DNA from: JAVBOD01 sp031551045
Lineage (GTDB): Bacteria; Bacteroidota; Bacteroidia; Bacteroidales; UBA932
Assembly: GCA_031551045.1 (NCBI GenBank)
Contig: JAVBOD010000115.1
Location: 1 to 20,299, forward strand
Length of the DNA stretch: 20,299 nt
Direction of reading: 5' to 3'
Shown here: piece after piece, positions 6,844 through 14,307 of the stretch
How positions within the stretch are numbered: position 1 is the stretch's first letter
How the letters are laid out: each line of letters starts with the position of its first letter
The notes under the pieces: generated by a model
What the model saw: the letters and a program-made list of their open reading frames with translations, nothing else
Told to the model about the DNA's origin: nothing
Database searches by the model: none
Program-made: the position numbers and the translations under genes

Positions 6844-7812
6844 ATGGATGGACTTACCGCAATTTTAGTTTGGGCAGCCATTGCGCTGGTCGGCTTTTTT
6901 ATTTTAATGTATTTTTTCCCCATCACGCTATGGTTTCAGGCGCTGATATCGGGCGTTCGTATCTCTTTGTTGCAATTAGTACTCATGCGTTGGCGGAAAG
7001 TGCCGCCCAGCACTATTGTAATGGCCATGATTACCGGAACCAAAGCCGGCTTGACATTAGATGCCAATGCATTGGAAGCACACTATTTGGCAAAAGGCAA
7101 CGTGGCGAAAGTGGTGAACGCACTCATTTCGGCCGATAAAGCCAACATTCCGCTTGATTTTAAAATGGCCGCCGCTATCGACTTGGCCGGCCGCGACGTG
7201 TTCGAGGCCGTGCAAATGTCGGTAAACCCTCGCGTGATTAATACTCCGCCGGTAACGGCTGTGGCCAAAGATGGTATTCAGCTTATAGCCAAAGCTCGCG
7301 TAACGGTACGCGCCAATATCAAACAATTGGTGGGGGGCGCCGGCGAAGAAACGGTATTGGCCCGCGTGGGCGAAGGAATTGTGTCGAGTATCGGTTCGGC
7401 CGATTCGCACAAAATTGTATTGGAAAATCCCGATTCTATCTCGCGCGTGGTGCTCAATAAAGGCTTGGATGCCGGAACGGCCTTCGAAATTCTTTCCATC
7501 GATATTGCCGATATCGATATCGGACGCAACATCGGCGCCGTATTGCAAATGGACCAAGCCAATGCCGACAAAAATATTGCGCAGGCCCGCGCCGAAGAAA
7601 AGCGTGCGATGGCCGTGGCATTGGAACAGGAAATGAAAGCAAAGGCACAAGAAGCCCGCGCAAAAGTGATTGAAGCCGAAGCGCAAATTCCGTTGGCCAT
7701 GGCCGAAGCATTCCGCAGCGGCAACTTGGGAATTATGGATTACTACAAGATGCGCAATATTCAAGCCGATACCGATATGCGCGAAAATATTGCGAAACCG
7801 CCGCAAAAATAA
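6844..7812 (+). CDS. floA: flotillin-like protein FloA
   Basis: This is a 322-residue bacterial flotillin, a membrane scaffold that organises functional membrane microdomains. A hydrophobic hairpin occupies residues 5-37 (ILVWAAIALVGFFILMYFF ... LISGVRISLLQLVLM). The SPFH/band-7 core follows, with RKVPPSTIVMAMITGTKAGL, KARVTVRANIKQLVGGAGEETVLARVGEGIVSSIG and the long charged Ala/Glu helix (ANADKNIAQARAEEKRAMAVALEQEMKAKAQEARAKVIEAEAQIPLAMAEAFRSGNLGIMDYY) typical of the family. Length matches other FloA proteins (about 330). The reading frame extends upstream to 6772, but that start precedes the inferred transcription start and gives a non-homologous extension, so 6844 is chosen. No NfeD-type partner gene is adjacent. 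Identification is firm. Confidence 0.93.
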   Translation: MDGLTAILVWAAIALVGFFILMYFFPITLWFQALISGVRISLLQLVLMRWRKVPPSTIVMAMITGTKAGLTLDANALEAHYLAKGNVAKVVNALISADKANIPLDFKMAAAIDLAGRDVFEAVQMSVNPRVINTPPVTAVAKDGIQLIAKARVTVRANIKQLVGGAGEETVLARVGEGIVSSIGSADSHKIVLENPDSISRVVLNKGLDAGTAFEILSIDIADIDIGRNIGAVLQMDQANADKNIAQARAEEKRAMAVALEQEMKAKAQEARAKVIEAEAQIPLAMAEAFRSGNLGIMDYYKMRNIQADTDMRENIAKPPQK

Positions 7813-7829
7813 CGGACAGTGTAGCGTGT

Positions 7830-7859
7830 TTTGAGGGTTCGAAATTTTGACTATCTTTG
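7830..7859 (+). promoter_or_regulatory. Bacteroidota-type promoter of tRNA-Ser
   Basis: TTTG at 7830-7833 and TATCTTTG at 7852-7859 are 18 bases apart, placing the transcript start a few bases before the tRNA 5' end at 7874. Confidence 0.65.
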
Positions 7860-7873
7860 CACGCTCAAATTTT

Positions 7874-7963
7874 GGTGAGGTGGGTGAGTGGCTGAAACCA
7901 CCAGTTTGCTAAACTGACGTACGGGAAACTGTACCGCGAGTTCGAATCTCGCCCTCACCGCCA
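7874..7963 (+). tRNA. tRNA-Ser (anticodon GCT)
   Basis: The 90-base gene is a class II tRNA with a long variable arm. The acceptor stem GGTGAGG (7874-7880) pairs with CCTCACC (7953-7959), followed by discriminator G and an encoded CCA (7961-7963). The anticodon loop TTGCTAA (7906-7912) presents GCT (7908-7910), reading AGC/AGU serine codons. The variable arm is a hairpin (GTACGG-GAAA-CTGTAC region, 7919-7935). The T arm is GCGAG-TTCGAAT-CTCGC (7936-7952). The outermost anticodon-stem pair appears to be a C-A mismatch. The 3' side is followed by mobile-element remains, a usual integration site. Confidence 0.95.
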
Positions 7964-7995
7964 GGAGCCAAGAAAAAAGGTTCCCAAAGCAGAGA

Positions 7996-8031
7996 CAAAC
8001 CCCACAAATTCATTGAATTTTGTGGGGTTTG
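7996..8031 (+). terminator. strong hairpin after tRNA-Ser, probable terminator
   Basis: Two 13-base arms (7996-8008 and 8019-8031, CAAACCCCACAAA and its complement) flank a 10-base loop which can pair further (AATTC/GAATT). It lies 33 bases after the tRNA. The T-tract after the stem is weak (TTACATTTA), so the role as terminator is probable rather than sure. Confidence 0.65.
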
Positions 8032-8095
8032 TTACATTTACGCTGGCAGGGCTTTAAGACATGAAAAAGTCAAAAAAAGCCACCTTCACAACCCC

Positions 8096-8172
8096 AAACT
8101 GTACCCCTTTTTAAAAATTTGTCAGGGGGTACAGTTTGTCCGAAATTGGCAGTTTGGTGTCCAAAATTGGGA
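8096..8172. repeat. inverted and direct repeats upstream of the integrase remnant
   Basis: AAACTGTACCCC (8096-8107) and GGGGTACAGTTT (8126-8137) are perfect 12-base inverted arms with an 18-base AT-rich spacer. They run into two imperfect direct copies of a GTTTG...GTCC-AAATTGG unit (about 8134-8151 and 8152-8171). Their position between a tRNA 3' end and an integrase start suits arm-type integrase sites, an excision/att remnant, or an operator. Which of these applies is not decided by the sequence. Confidence 0.6.
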
Positions 8173-8234
8173 TAGCATATATAGCTCATTTTTAATTATT
8201 TGAAATTAATTTTGTAACATTAAAAAATGAGTTT

Positions 8235-9002
8235 ATGAAGAGCACTTTCAGAATTCTTTTCTACTTGAAAAGGGACAAACAGAAATTAGACGGCACAGCT
8301 CCCATTTGGTGCCGAATTACAGTGGACGGATTAGCCACCCGCTTTAGTACCAAATCTTCTATCTTACCCGATTTATGGGATGCAAAAACCGGAAGGGCAA
8401 CCGGAAAAGAGGCCGCTACTAACAATCGCCTGTTGGATGAAATCAATGCAAACATCTACCGGGTCTATTACGATTTGCAACTACGCGAAAATAATGTAAC
8501 CGCCGAGAGGATTAAAAATGTTTTTCTTGGGATTGAGGTCAATATCCCTGATGGTCACATTCTGAAATTACAATACCGCTCGCATTGTCAGACTTATCAG
8601 AAGTTGGATTTTCTATTTGCAGACACCTTGGGAAATACAGCAAATTACACTATTGAATTTACGCCTACCCCTTATCCGTATTATACCGTTTCACTTCCGT
8701 TTTCTCAAAAGGCTATTAAATTTTACGAAACGGTGGAGATGAACTTTACCATAGAAGGTATTCAACAATACGAAGCCAATCATTTTAAATTCAAGTTTAC
8801 CGGAGGAAATTTCTATACCGTCGTGTCGGATGCTCTGGGGAATGTGTTGGTAAAAGATTATTTATATTCCATTCCTGATAATGGCAAACTTAATTTAAAG
8901 TTCAGGTCTAATTCCAGCATCGGCAAACACGAATTACTATTCACGTTTGACGACGGTTTCGGAAACCAGGTGACGTGGCCGGTAACGTTTAGTCTTTCGT
9001 AA
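8235..9002 (+). CDS. chimeric ORF: integrase arm-binding domain joined to TraQ-like (DUF3872-like) repeats
   Basis: The 255-residue ORF has two unrelated parts. Residues 1-101 (FRILFYLKRDKQKLDGTAPIWCRITVDG ... TAERIKNVFLGIE) are the N-terminal arm DNA-binding domain of Bacteroidota tyrosine integrases, which normally continues into core-binding and catalytic domains. Here those are absent: no RxxR...HxxR catalytic part follows. Residues 109-255 resemble the conjugative-transposon protein TraQ: a C-terminal half repeat (LKLQYRS ... LGNTANYTIEF, 110-142) and a complete repeat (YPYYTVSLPFS ... LNLKFRS ... FGNQVTWPVTF, 147-252). Such TraQ proteins are normally exported, but no signal peptide precedes this part. 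The fusion probably arose by deletion of the interior of a conjugative element. It may still be translated; a function is not expected, so a pseudogene label would also be fair. Confidence 0.7.
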   Translation: MKSTFRILFYLKRDKQKLDGTAPIWCRITVDGLATRFSTKSSILPDLWDAKTGRATGKEAATNNRLLDEINANIYRVYYDLQLRENNVTAERIKNVFLGIEVNIPDGHILKLQYRSHCQTYQKLDFLFADTLGNTANYTIEFTPTPYPYYTVSLPFSQKAIKFYETVEMNFTIEGIQQYEANHFKFKFTGGNFYTVVSDALGNVLVKDYLYSIPDNGKLNLKFRSNSSIGKHELLFTFDDGFGNQVTWPVTFSLS

Positions 9003-9034
9003 TAAAATCAACATATTTTATTTTATAAAAAATA

Positions 9035-9070
9035 AAGCAAGGCTATTCATCTTTTTGACCAGCCTTGCTT
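9035..9070 (-). terminator. terminator between converging genes
   Basis: AAGCAAGGCT (9035-9044) and AGCCTTGCTT (9061-9070) form a perfect 10-bp stem with a 16-base loop. On the minus strand an AT-rich stretch follows (TTTATTTTTTATAAAATA), so it best serves the long minus-strand operon. It may also stop transcription from the integrase remnant. Confidence 0.75.
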
Positions 9071-9087
9071 CTCTATTGTTTTCGCGT

Positions 9088-11100
9088 TTACTTCTCTCTT
9101 TTCCGCACTTCTATCTCTTCCGATTTTACTACGCAGCCATTTTGTCCATACGCCCGTACTTGATAGTAGTAAACGTTATTTTCCGCATCAAATTTATCAC
9201 TGTACTTTGTTGCCTCGGAAAGCGTTGACAGCGCTTTGTACGTATTTGTTTGCGGTACTTTCCGGTACACCACGCAACCGGAATAACCTTCATCGCGTTT
9301 TGTTTCCACTTTCCACGATAAGGAGATATCCCCGTTTTTCTTTACCGATGCTTTGAGTTTAGCTACCTCCACCGGACATACTTCGTCGGCAATAAATTTT
9401 CCATCGAAAGGAACAGAGGGTAGTGAAACATTACCGCTTGAATCCACTGCTGTAAGATAATAACGGTAGTCCGTATTATACTCGATGAAATAGTCGGTAA
9501 AAAGGTGCATTCCCGCTTTAATAAGCGACGTATTCAATCGTTTAAGCGTTTTTAAAGAATCCTTTGATTGGTAACGGTAAATATCATAGCCCATCAGGTC
9601 GCTTTCGGCATTGTCCAACCAGTCTATGCGAAGCGCTTTAGTCTCTTGTGTGACACCGATAATAAACGGTTCGCGGGGCGCTATCACATCGGGCATACGA
9701 CTGCTGCGCGGGTCTGAATATTCGCTCATATTGTAAGCTGAATCCATCGCTGCCACTTTGTAGAAGAAAAAGTTCTTGGCATTTTTCGGCAAACTGTCTA
9801 TAAATTGGTTTGTATTCATAGGCTTTGCATTCAACAACACATAATTATTGTCGCGGTTATTGCCTACCGTGCGATAGACACGGTAACCCGCCAAATCTTT
9901 TTCCGTATTGGGATTCCATGTCAGAATAAATCGCCCGGTATCGGCCGCTACCTGTAAGCCGGTAGGCTTAGCCGGTGGAAAAATATCCAGCACTTCGCCG
10001 ACAGCCGAGAAGGAGATGCCTTCATTACCCGATGAGTCCACTGCGGCCACCCGATAAACAAATACTCCCGGTTCCGGAACAGTATCGTAGTACGTTTTTT
10101 GTGTAACAGGTAAAAGTGTTTTATTGATTTGTATATTTTCGCCTTTCCGTCCTTTTTGCCGATATATATTATAGCCTTTCATATCGTTGCTGGGATAGTT
10201 GTGCAACCACACAAGGGTAATATCCAGCAAACCGACTTCGGCGCGTACCGCATTCGGGGCAGTAGGCGGCGTTTTGTCTCTCGGTGTTACTGTTATTTCT
10301 TCCGAGAACACGGTGGGGCGTGCAAAGTAGTCCAAGCCTTGAATTTTGTAGGTGTAATCCACTCCATTCTGTAAATCGCCCTCTATGAAAAACACATCGG
10401 GATAGCCCGTACTCCCGTCCTCTTTAGGCACTTCCGAAAGCATTATCGGCCGTTTGTTAGCCAATGAAAAATCATTTTCGCCTGCTTTTTTCCGGTATAT
10501 ATTAATGCCCCAATAGCGCCTTGCTTCGGGCAACCAGCGTATGGATACTTCACTGTCGCCCGCTTCTACTTCCAACTTTTGAGGTGCATTCATGGGCGTA
10601 AAAGATGCTGCTTGCAGAAAAGAAGATTTTTCAATCAACTTTTCCTGTCCGGATTTTAGTTCATACAGTTCATAAGAATATGCTTCACCCGGCACAATGG
10701 AGACGTCTTCATACATAATACCGCAGAACTTGGAAAAGTCATTGCTTTCCAATGTTTTTACGATGAGTAAAACCGACACAAATTCTTTCACATCCGCCGG
10801 CTTTACTTCGTTGGCAATGGCAATGTAGCGTTTAAGGGTCGTATCGGCGGCCATCAACTGTTCCGGAATTTTATAATCGCCCTTCTTAATGGGACGTTCG
10901 TTCAGTTTTATCCGTTGCCCGGTAGATTGGGTGGTTCTGTAAATGTTCACTCCTTCCGGATAAAAAACTTTTTCGTCATACCATTTTATCCAAACACAAG
11001 GCTGGCCATTGCCCGTTGCATTGCTTATCACTAAGCGTTCCTGGGCGGAAAGGCGAAAGATGCCTGAAAAAATAATTAGGATTACAACAATTTTTTTCAT
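9088..11100 (-). CDS. exported protein of six fibronectin type III-like repeats
   Basis: This protein has 670 residues from the preferred ATG at 11100, which opens a standard signal peptide (MKKIVVILIIFSGIFRLSA, cleavage near QER). A start at 11127 would add nine residues (MNRKSIDIY). The rest is six FN3-like modules at about 22-165 (divergent), 171-273, 278-371, 375-469, 474-569 and 575-667. Each has a W-containing B strand, a GYxIYR-type strand (GYNIYRQK, GYRVYRTV, GYDIYRYQ, GCVVYRKV) and a YRVAAVDSSGNE-type strand. No T9SS C-terminal sorting domain, lipobox or membrane helix is seen, so it is periplasmic or secreted by another cue. It is the last gene of the operon, 39 bases after the barrel gene. 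FN3 repeats suggest a binding or scaffold role for the operon's surface complex; the partner is unknown. Confidence 0.8.
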   Translation of the reverse strand: MKKIVVILIIFSGIFRLSAQERLVISNATGNGQPCVWIKWYDEKVFYPEGVNIYRTTQSTGQRIKLNERPIKKGDYKIPEQLMAADTTLKRYIAIANEVKPADVKEFVSVLLIVKTLESNDFSKFCGIMYEDVSIVPGEAYSYELYELKSGQEKLIEKSSFLQAASFTPMNAPQKLEVEAGDSEVSIRWLPEARRYWGINIYRKKAGENDFSLANKRPIMLSEVPKEDGSTGYPDVFFIEGDLQNGVDYTYKIQGLDYFARPTVFSEEITVTPRDKTPPTAPNAVRAEVGLLDITLVWLHNYPSNDMKGYNIYRQKGRKGENIQINKTLLPVTQKTYYDTVPEPGVFVYRVAAVDSSGNEGISFSAVGEVLDIFPPAKPTGLQVAADTGRFILTWNPNTEKDLAGYRVYRTVGNNRDNNYVLLNAKPMNTNQFIDSLPKNAKNFFFYKVAAMDSAYNMSEYSDPRSSRMPDVIAPREPFIIGVTQETKALRIDWLDNAESDLMGYDIYRYQSKDSLKTLKRLNTSLIKAGMHLFTDYFIEYNTDYRYYLTAVDSSGNVSLPSVPFDGKFIADEVCPVEVAKLKASVKKNGDISLSWKVETKRDEGYSGCVVYRKVPQTNTYKALSTLSEATKYSDKFDAENNVYYYQVRAYGQNGCVVKSEEIEVRKREK

Positions 11101-11139
11101 GTATATATCAATGCTTTTTCTGTTCATACGATGGTTGGA

Positions 11140-12855
11140 TTAAAAGGCAAAACTATAAGCAAGGTTTACTATCAATTCCCCGGAGGTCTTATGCCCATCG
11201 CGATTGGAGTTGACTATGCGGTGCAGATAGTTGGTGTTGAAATTCAGGCTGTGCTTTTTGAGAAAGCGGTAACTTAATGTCAAGCGGGTGGTGTTTACAT
11301 TGGTGGACGACACATCAGAATTTGTCCACAAGGCAGTAAATCCCACGGTTGTTTGCAGCTTCTTTTTCAGGAACGCCTTGCTGACGGAAACGCCCGAACT
11401 CCCCGTAAAATCGTCCCCCGACGCCATTTTATTCTGGTTGGCAGAAGCATTGACACCAATGCTCCAATCGGTAGCCACGAAGCCTAAACGGTAGCCGGCA
11501 TTGATGCCGTTCATTTGATTATTGGTGCTTTCCACTTGGGTAAACTCGTTATTAATGGTGTTGGCATTCTGCATGGCCAACGAAAGGTCTATCGAATGTT
11601 TAAGCACATCGCCGGAAATGGAATAGGAAGCGTTCAGCGCAAGGTTCGTATTGATTTGCGCATACTTTATAGAATCCTTCACTAATATCTGAACGGCTTC
11701 GGTAGATGTATTATAGTTCGAAAAACTGAACGAAGTGGTTAAATCATTGGTAATGGAATAAGAAATATTCAAGCTGCTGATAAAACGTTTATCGATGGCC
11801 TCGGATTTGTTGTCCAAATTGTTGCGTTGAAAACCTAAACTACCCGACACGTTGATTTTGTTTTGCAGAAATTTGGCAGCGGCATTCACGGTAATGTCCT
11901 GTACATTATTCGTCATATACAAAGCGCCCATGGTCTGATAATTCGGGTCTATGCGTTGAAACGCCACGCCCACCATAAAAGCATCGGCCTGGTAGTCGGC
12001 TTTCACACTGAATGCCTGTGCATAGGTGCTGGATGCCTTGGGACTAAATAAAAAACCGAAATTATTGGCGTAGGTAAATTCGTCGTACTCCACATCCGGC
12101 TGACGCGTATCGCGGGTGTAGGCGCTAAAGGCATATTCCGCCGCTAAAAATAAATGCTCTCCGATTTTCTGTTTGGTGTTCAACCCAATCACCATGTTTT
12201 CTTCGGGCTTCACGGTTACCGTGCTATCTGCCGTGCCGATGGATTTCTCGCGGTCTTTCCCTTTGAAAAGAATAATGTCCACATTATTGCTTTGCGTGCC
12301 GATAGTAAGCATTCCGGCGCCACCCCAACGTTCATAAGCGGGCATTTGAATCCTTGGCGACAAGGTATCGCCCACGGGCACCGCTTTTACCAAACGTCCG
12401 TAAAATGCTTTGCCTTTTACAATAAATTTTTCCGGCATCAACTCTATTCCACCTCCCATAAAAGTGGTGCCGGCGTATGTAAACGGCGACATATTCATGT
12501 TGCGCGACCCGATGTGCGCTGTAATCCAGCGGTAGCGCGGGCTTATTCCGATGAAATTATAAGCGGGCGTATTAAATGTTTTATTCTGCGACGTCAGATA
12601 GGCCGAAAAAGGCGCATCGATAATCCCCTTGAAATTAAAGTTCAGGTTCGCCGAAACCGCATAAGCAAAAGGGTCGCGCCGGTTCTGCATGCCATAGCTG
12701 TGATAACCGGAGCCATTTAAACCCATCCCCCCGGTAACCGTCATCCATTTAGCTTTGGCAACCTGCTCTACATCCTGCGCTTGCATAAACAGGCCGGAGC
12801 ACACTATGACGACTGCCGTAAACAGGTATTTTTGATAAAAACTTATCATTGTCAC
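11140..12855 (-). CDS. large predicted outer-membrane beta-barrel protein
   Basis: This is a 571-residue exported protein; the signal peptide is MISFYQKYLFTAVVIVCSGLFMQA cleaved before QDVEQ. The ATG at 12855 adds two residues before a second ATG at 12849. The mature protein is a series of alternating-residue beta strands with turn sequences throughout (FAYAVSANLNFNF, LFLAAEYAFSAYTRDTRQ, FISSLNISYSITNDLTTSFSFSNYNTS, INTNLALNASYSISGDVLKHSIDLSLAM, GELIVNLAYSFAF) and ends in Phe, as outer-membrane barrels do. No plug domain, TonB box or enzyme motif is visible. I do not recognise the family. It begins only 6 bases after the PorP/SprF-like gene, so the two are probably translationally coupled. 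It may form a pore or anchor in the same complex. Confidence 0.75.
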   Translation of the reverse strand: MTMISFYQKYLFTAVVIVCSGLFMQAQDVEQVAKAKWMTVTGGMGLNGSGYHSYGMQNRRDPFAYAVSANLNFNFKGIIDAPFSAYLTSQNKTFNTPAYNFIGISPRYRWITAHIGSRNMNMSPFTYAGTTFMGGGIELMPEKFIVKGKAFYGRLVKAVPVGDTLSPRIQMPAYERWGGAGMLTIGTQSNNVDIILFKGKDREKSIGTADSTVTVKPEENMVIGLNTKQKIGEHLFLAAEYAFSAYTRDTRQPDVEYDEFTYANNFGFLFSPKASSTYAQAFSVKADYQADAFMVGVAFQRIDPNYQTMGALYMTNNVQDITVNAAAKFLQNKINVSGSLGFQRNNLDNKSEAIDKRFISSLNISYSITNDLTTSFSFSNYNTSTEAVQILVKDSIKYAQINTNLALNASYSISGDVLKHSIDLSLAMQNANTINNEFTQVESTNNQMNGINAGYRLGFVATDWSIGVNASANQNKMASGDDFTGSSGVSVSKAFLKKKLQTTVGFTALWTNSDVSSTNVNTTRLTLSYRFLKKHSLNFNTNYLHRIVNSNRDGHKTSGELIVNLAYSFAF

Positions 12856-12861
12856 GTTTTA

Positions 12862-14289
12862 CTATTCGTTACTATAAATCCAAAGGTTACCGTTGATATA
12901 CTTTTGAATATCCATATCCGTTAGCCGTTTGAATTCAGCATTGGCTTCTTTGCGTGATGTCACGATTTTGGAATACACAAAGTAATACCTGCCGTTATCC
13001 GAAGTCGTAATATTGGTCTCCAAATCGGCTTCACGTTCCAGTATTTTCTGGAAGATTTTGGCATCGGCCACTTTATAGTATGCGCCCAGCACCATGTAGT
13101 GCTGTTTTTCCTGCATCGCTTCGTCAGTCACCGTTTCCATATCGACACTATAAACGGCTATCAGGCTATCCATAAACGCACGGTCGCGGGTGTATATATC
13201 CAGCAATTGCTGTTGCTCGGCGCTGCGCGAATCAACCTGTTTACCGGCAGTTGCCTGATTATCCAAGCGTTTTCTCAAATCCTCGTTGGCTTGTTTCAGG
13301 CGGTCGATGTCTTCGCCCTGTTGCAACACAATATCCTGCAAACGGCCGGCGCTGTTCCGGTTCACGTTTTCGCGGGGAGTCGCTTTTTTCGATTGGCGCC
13401 CGAACCGGAAACCAACGGCTATTTCATGGGTCAACCCGAACTGCGAACGGTAGTCAGTGGAAGCAATATCACAATTGTAGCCCAGCACTAAGCGGTCGGA
13501 AATAACCAAACCGGCAATGATGCTGTAAGCCGATTGCAAGCGGTAGCCCGCTCCGATCCAAAAGTTGTCCATATAACTCACACAGGCGTTGAGCATGAAA
13601 TTAAACGGCATCCCTTCGGTCGATTGTCCGACAAATAACGGCCTCAACGCAAAGCGTTCACTGAAACGCCAAGTGTAAGCCGCCGAAAATTCGTAATGGC
13701 GGATAAGCCGGTAGGTAAGCGATTTGTCGCTGGTAGTGTGTTGATAGGTGTAAGGTGTATTGGTCAGTTGTTTTGCCACAACGCCAATTTCCAAGCCTTT
13801 AAATTGATAGAGCAACCCGGCGTTCAAATCGAAATTGAACTTCGACCAGTTGCCACGGAATTCGGCCAGTTCTTCGGGATTTTCTACTATCGCCTTATCA
13901 AAATCTAGACTGTTTTGTAAAAAACCGCCCGACAAACCGCCCGACAGGAAATGGTGTTCCCCCATCCTGACTTTGTAGCGATAAGTAAACAAGGCTCCAA
14001 TATTGCGGATAATGGGCTCCACGTTGGTATGCAACATAAATCCCAAACCGACTTTATCGTTGTTTAGGGCACCATCGGCGGTCAGGTAATATTGTTGCGG
14101 CGCATCGGGCATGTCGGCCCACAGACTGCGTGTGTGCAGGAAAACATTGGCGTAATCGCTGTTCCCGGCATAGGCCGGATTCAGCAAAAACGGGTTGATT
14201 TGTGATTCAGTAAATATCGGTATCTGTTGTGCTGCGGCGCCTATCGAAAGACCGGCAAAAATACTGATCAGTAATGCTATTTTCTTCAT
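12862..14289 (-). CDS. PorP/SprF family T9SS membrane protein with coiled-coil and SPOR-like tail
   Basis: This 475-residue protein has a signal peptide (MKKIALLISIFAGLSIGAAA, cleavage before QQIP). The N-terminal barrel (about 25-296) starts with the PorP/SprF hallmark IFTESQINPFLLNPAYAGN and carries the family strands (FLHTRSLWADMP, VGLGFMLHTN, FWIGAGYRLQSAYSIIAGLVIS, HEIAVGFRFG). Residues 314-345 are a heptad-like coiled coil, 346-395 a charged linker, and 397-473 resemble a SPOR domain (HYMVLGAYYKVADAKIFQKIL ... RYYFVYSKIVTSRKEANAEFKRL ... GNLWIYSNE). Usual PorP/SprF proteins are about 300 residues and lack this tail. SprF-type proteins are needed for export or anchoring of partner type B cargo, here the PKD protein encoded 18 bases upstream. 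The tail could tie the barrel to peptidoglycan. Confidence 0.88.
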   Translation of the reverse strand: MKKIALLISIFAGLSIGAAAQQIPIFTESQINPFLLNPAYAGNSDYANVFLHTRSLWADMPDAPQQYYLTADGALNNDKVGLGFMLHTNVEPIIRNIGALFTYRYKVRMGEHHFLSGGLSGGFLQNSLDFDKAIVENPEELAEFRGNWSKFNFDLNAGLLYQFKGLEIGVVAKQLTNTPYTYQHTTSDKSLTYRLIRHYEFSAAYTWRFSERFALRPLFVGQSTEGMPFNFMLNACVSYMDNFWIGAGYRLQSAYSIIAGLVISDRLVLGYNCDIASTDYRSQFGLTHEIAVGFRFGRQSKKATPRENVNRNSAGRLQDIVLQQGEDIDRLKQANEDLRKRLDNQATAGKQVDSRSAEQQQLLDIYTRDRAFMDSLIAVYSVDMETVTDEAMQEKQHYMVLGAYYKVADAKIFQKILEREADLETNITTSDNGRYYFVYSKIVTSRKEANAEFKRLTDMDIQKYINGNLWIYSNE

Positions 14290-14307
14290 ATCTCGGTCGG
14301 GTTGGCT

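Noticed and set aside
8096..8137. Terminal inverted repeats of an insertion sequence
   Set aside because: The arms are 18 bases apart with nothing between them and no transposase is nearby.
8235..8540. Functional tyrosine integrase
   Set aside because: Only the arm-binding domain is present; no core-binding or catalytic residues follow in any frame seen.
12154..12720. 188-residue plus-strand frame inside the large barrel gene
   Set aside because: It is antisense to a well-supported exported barrel protein, with no signal of its own; a shadow frame.
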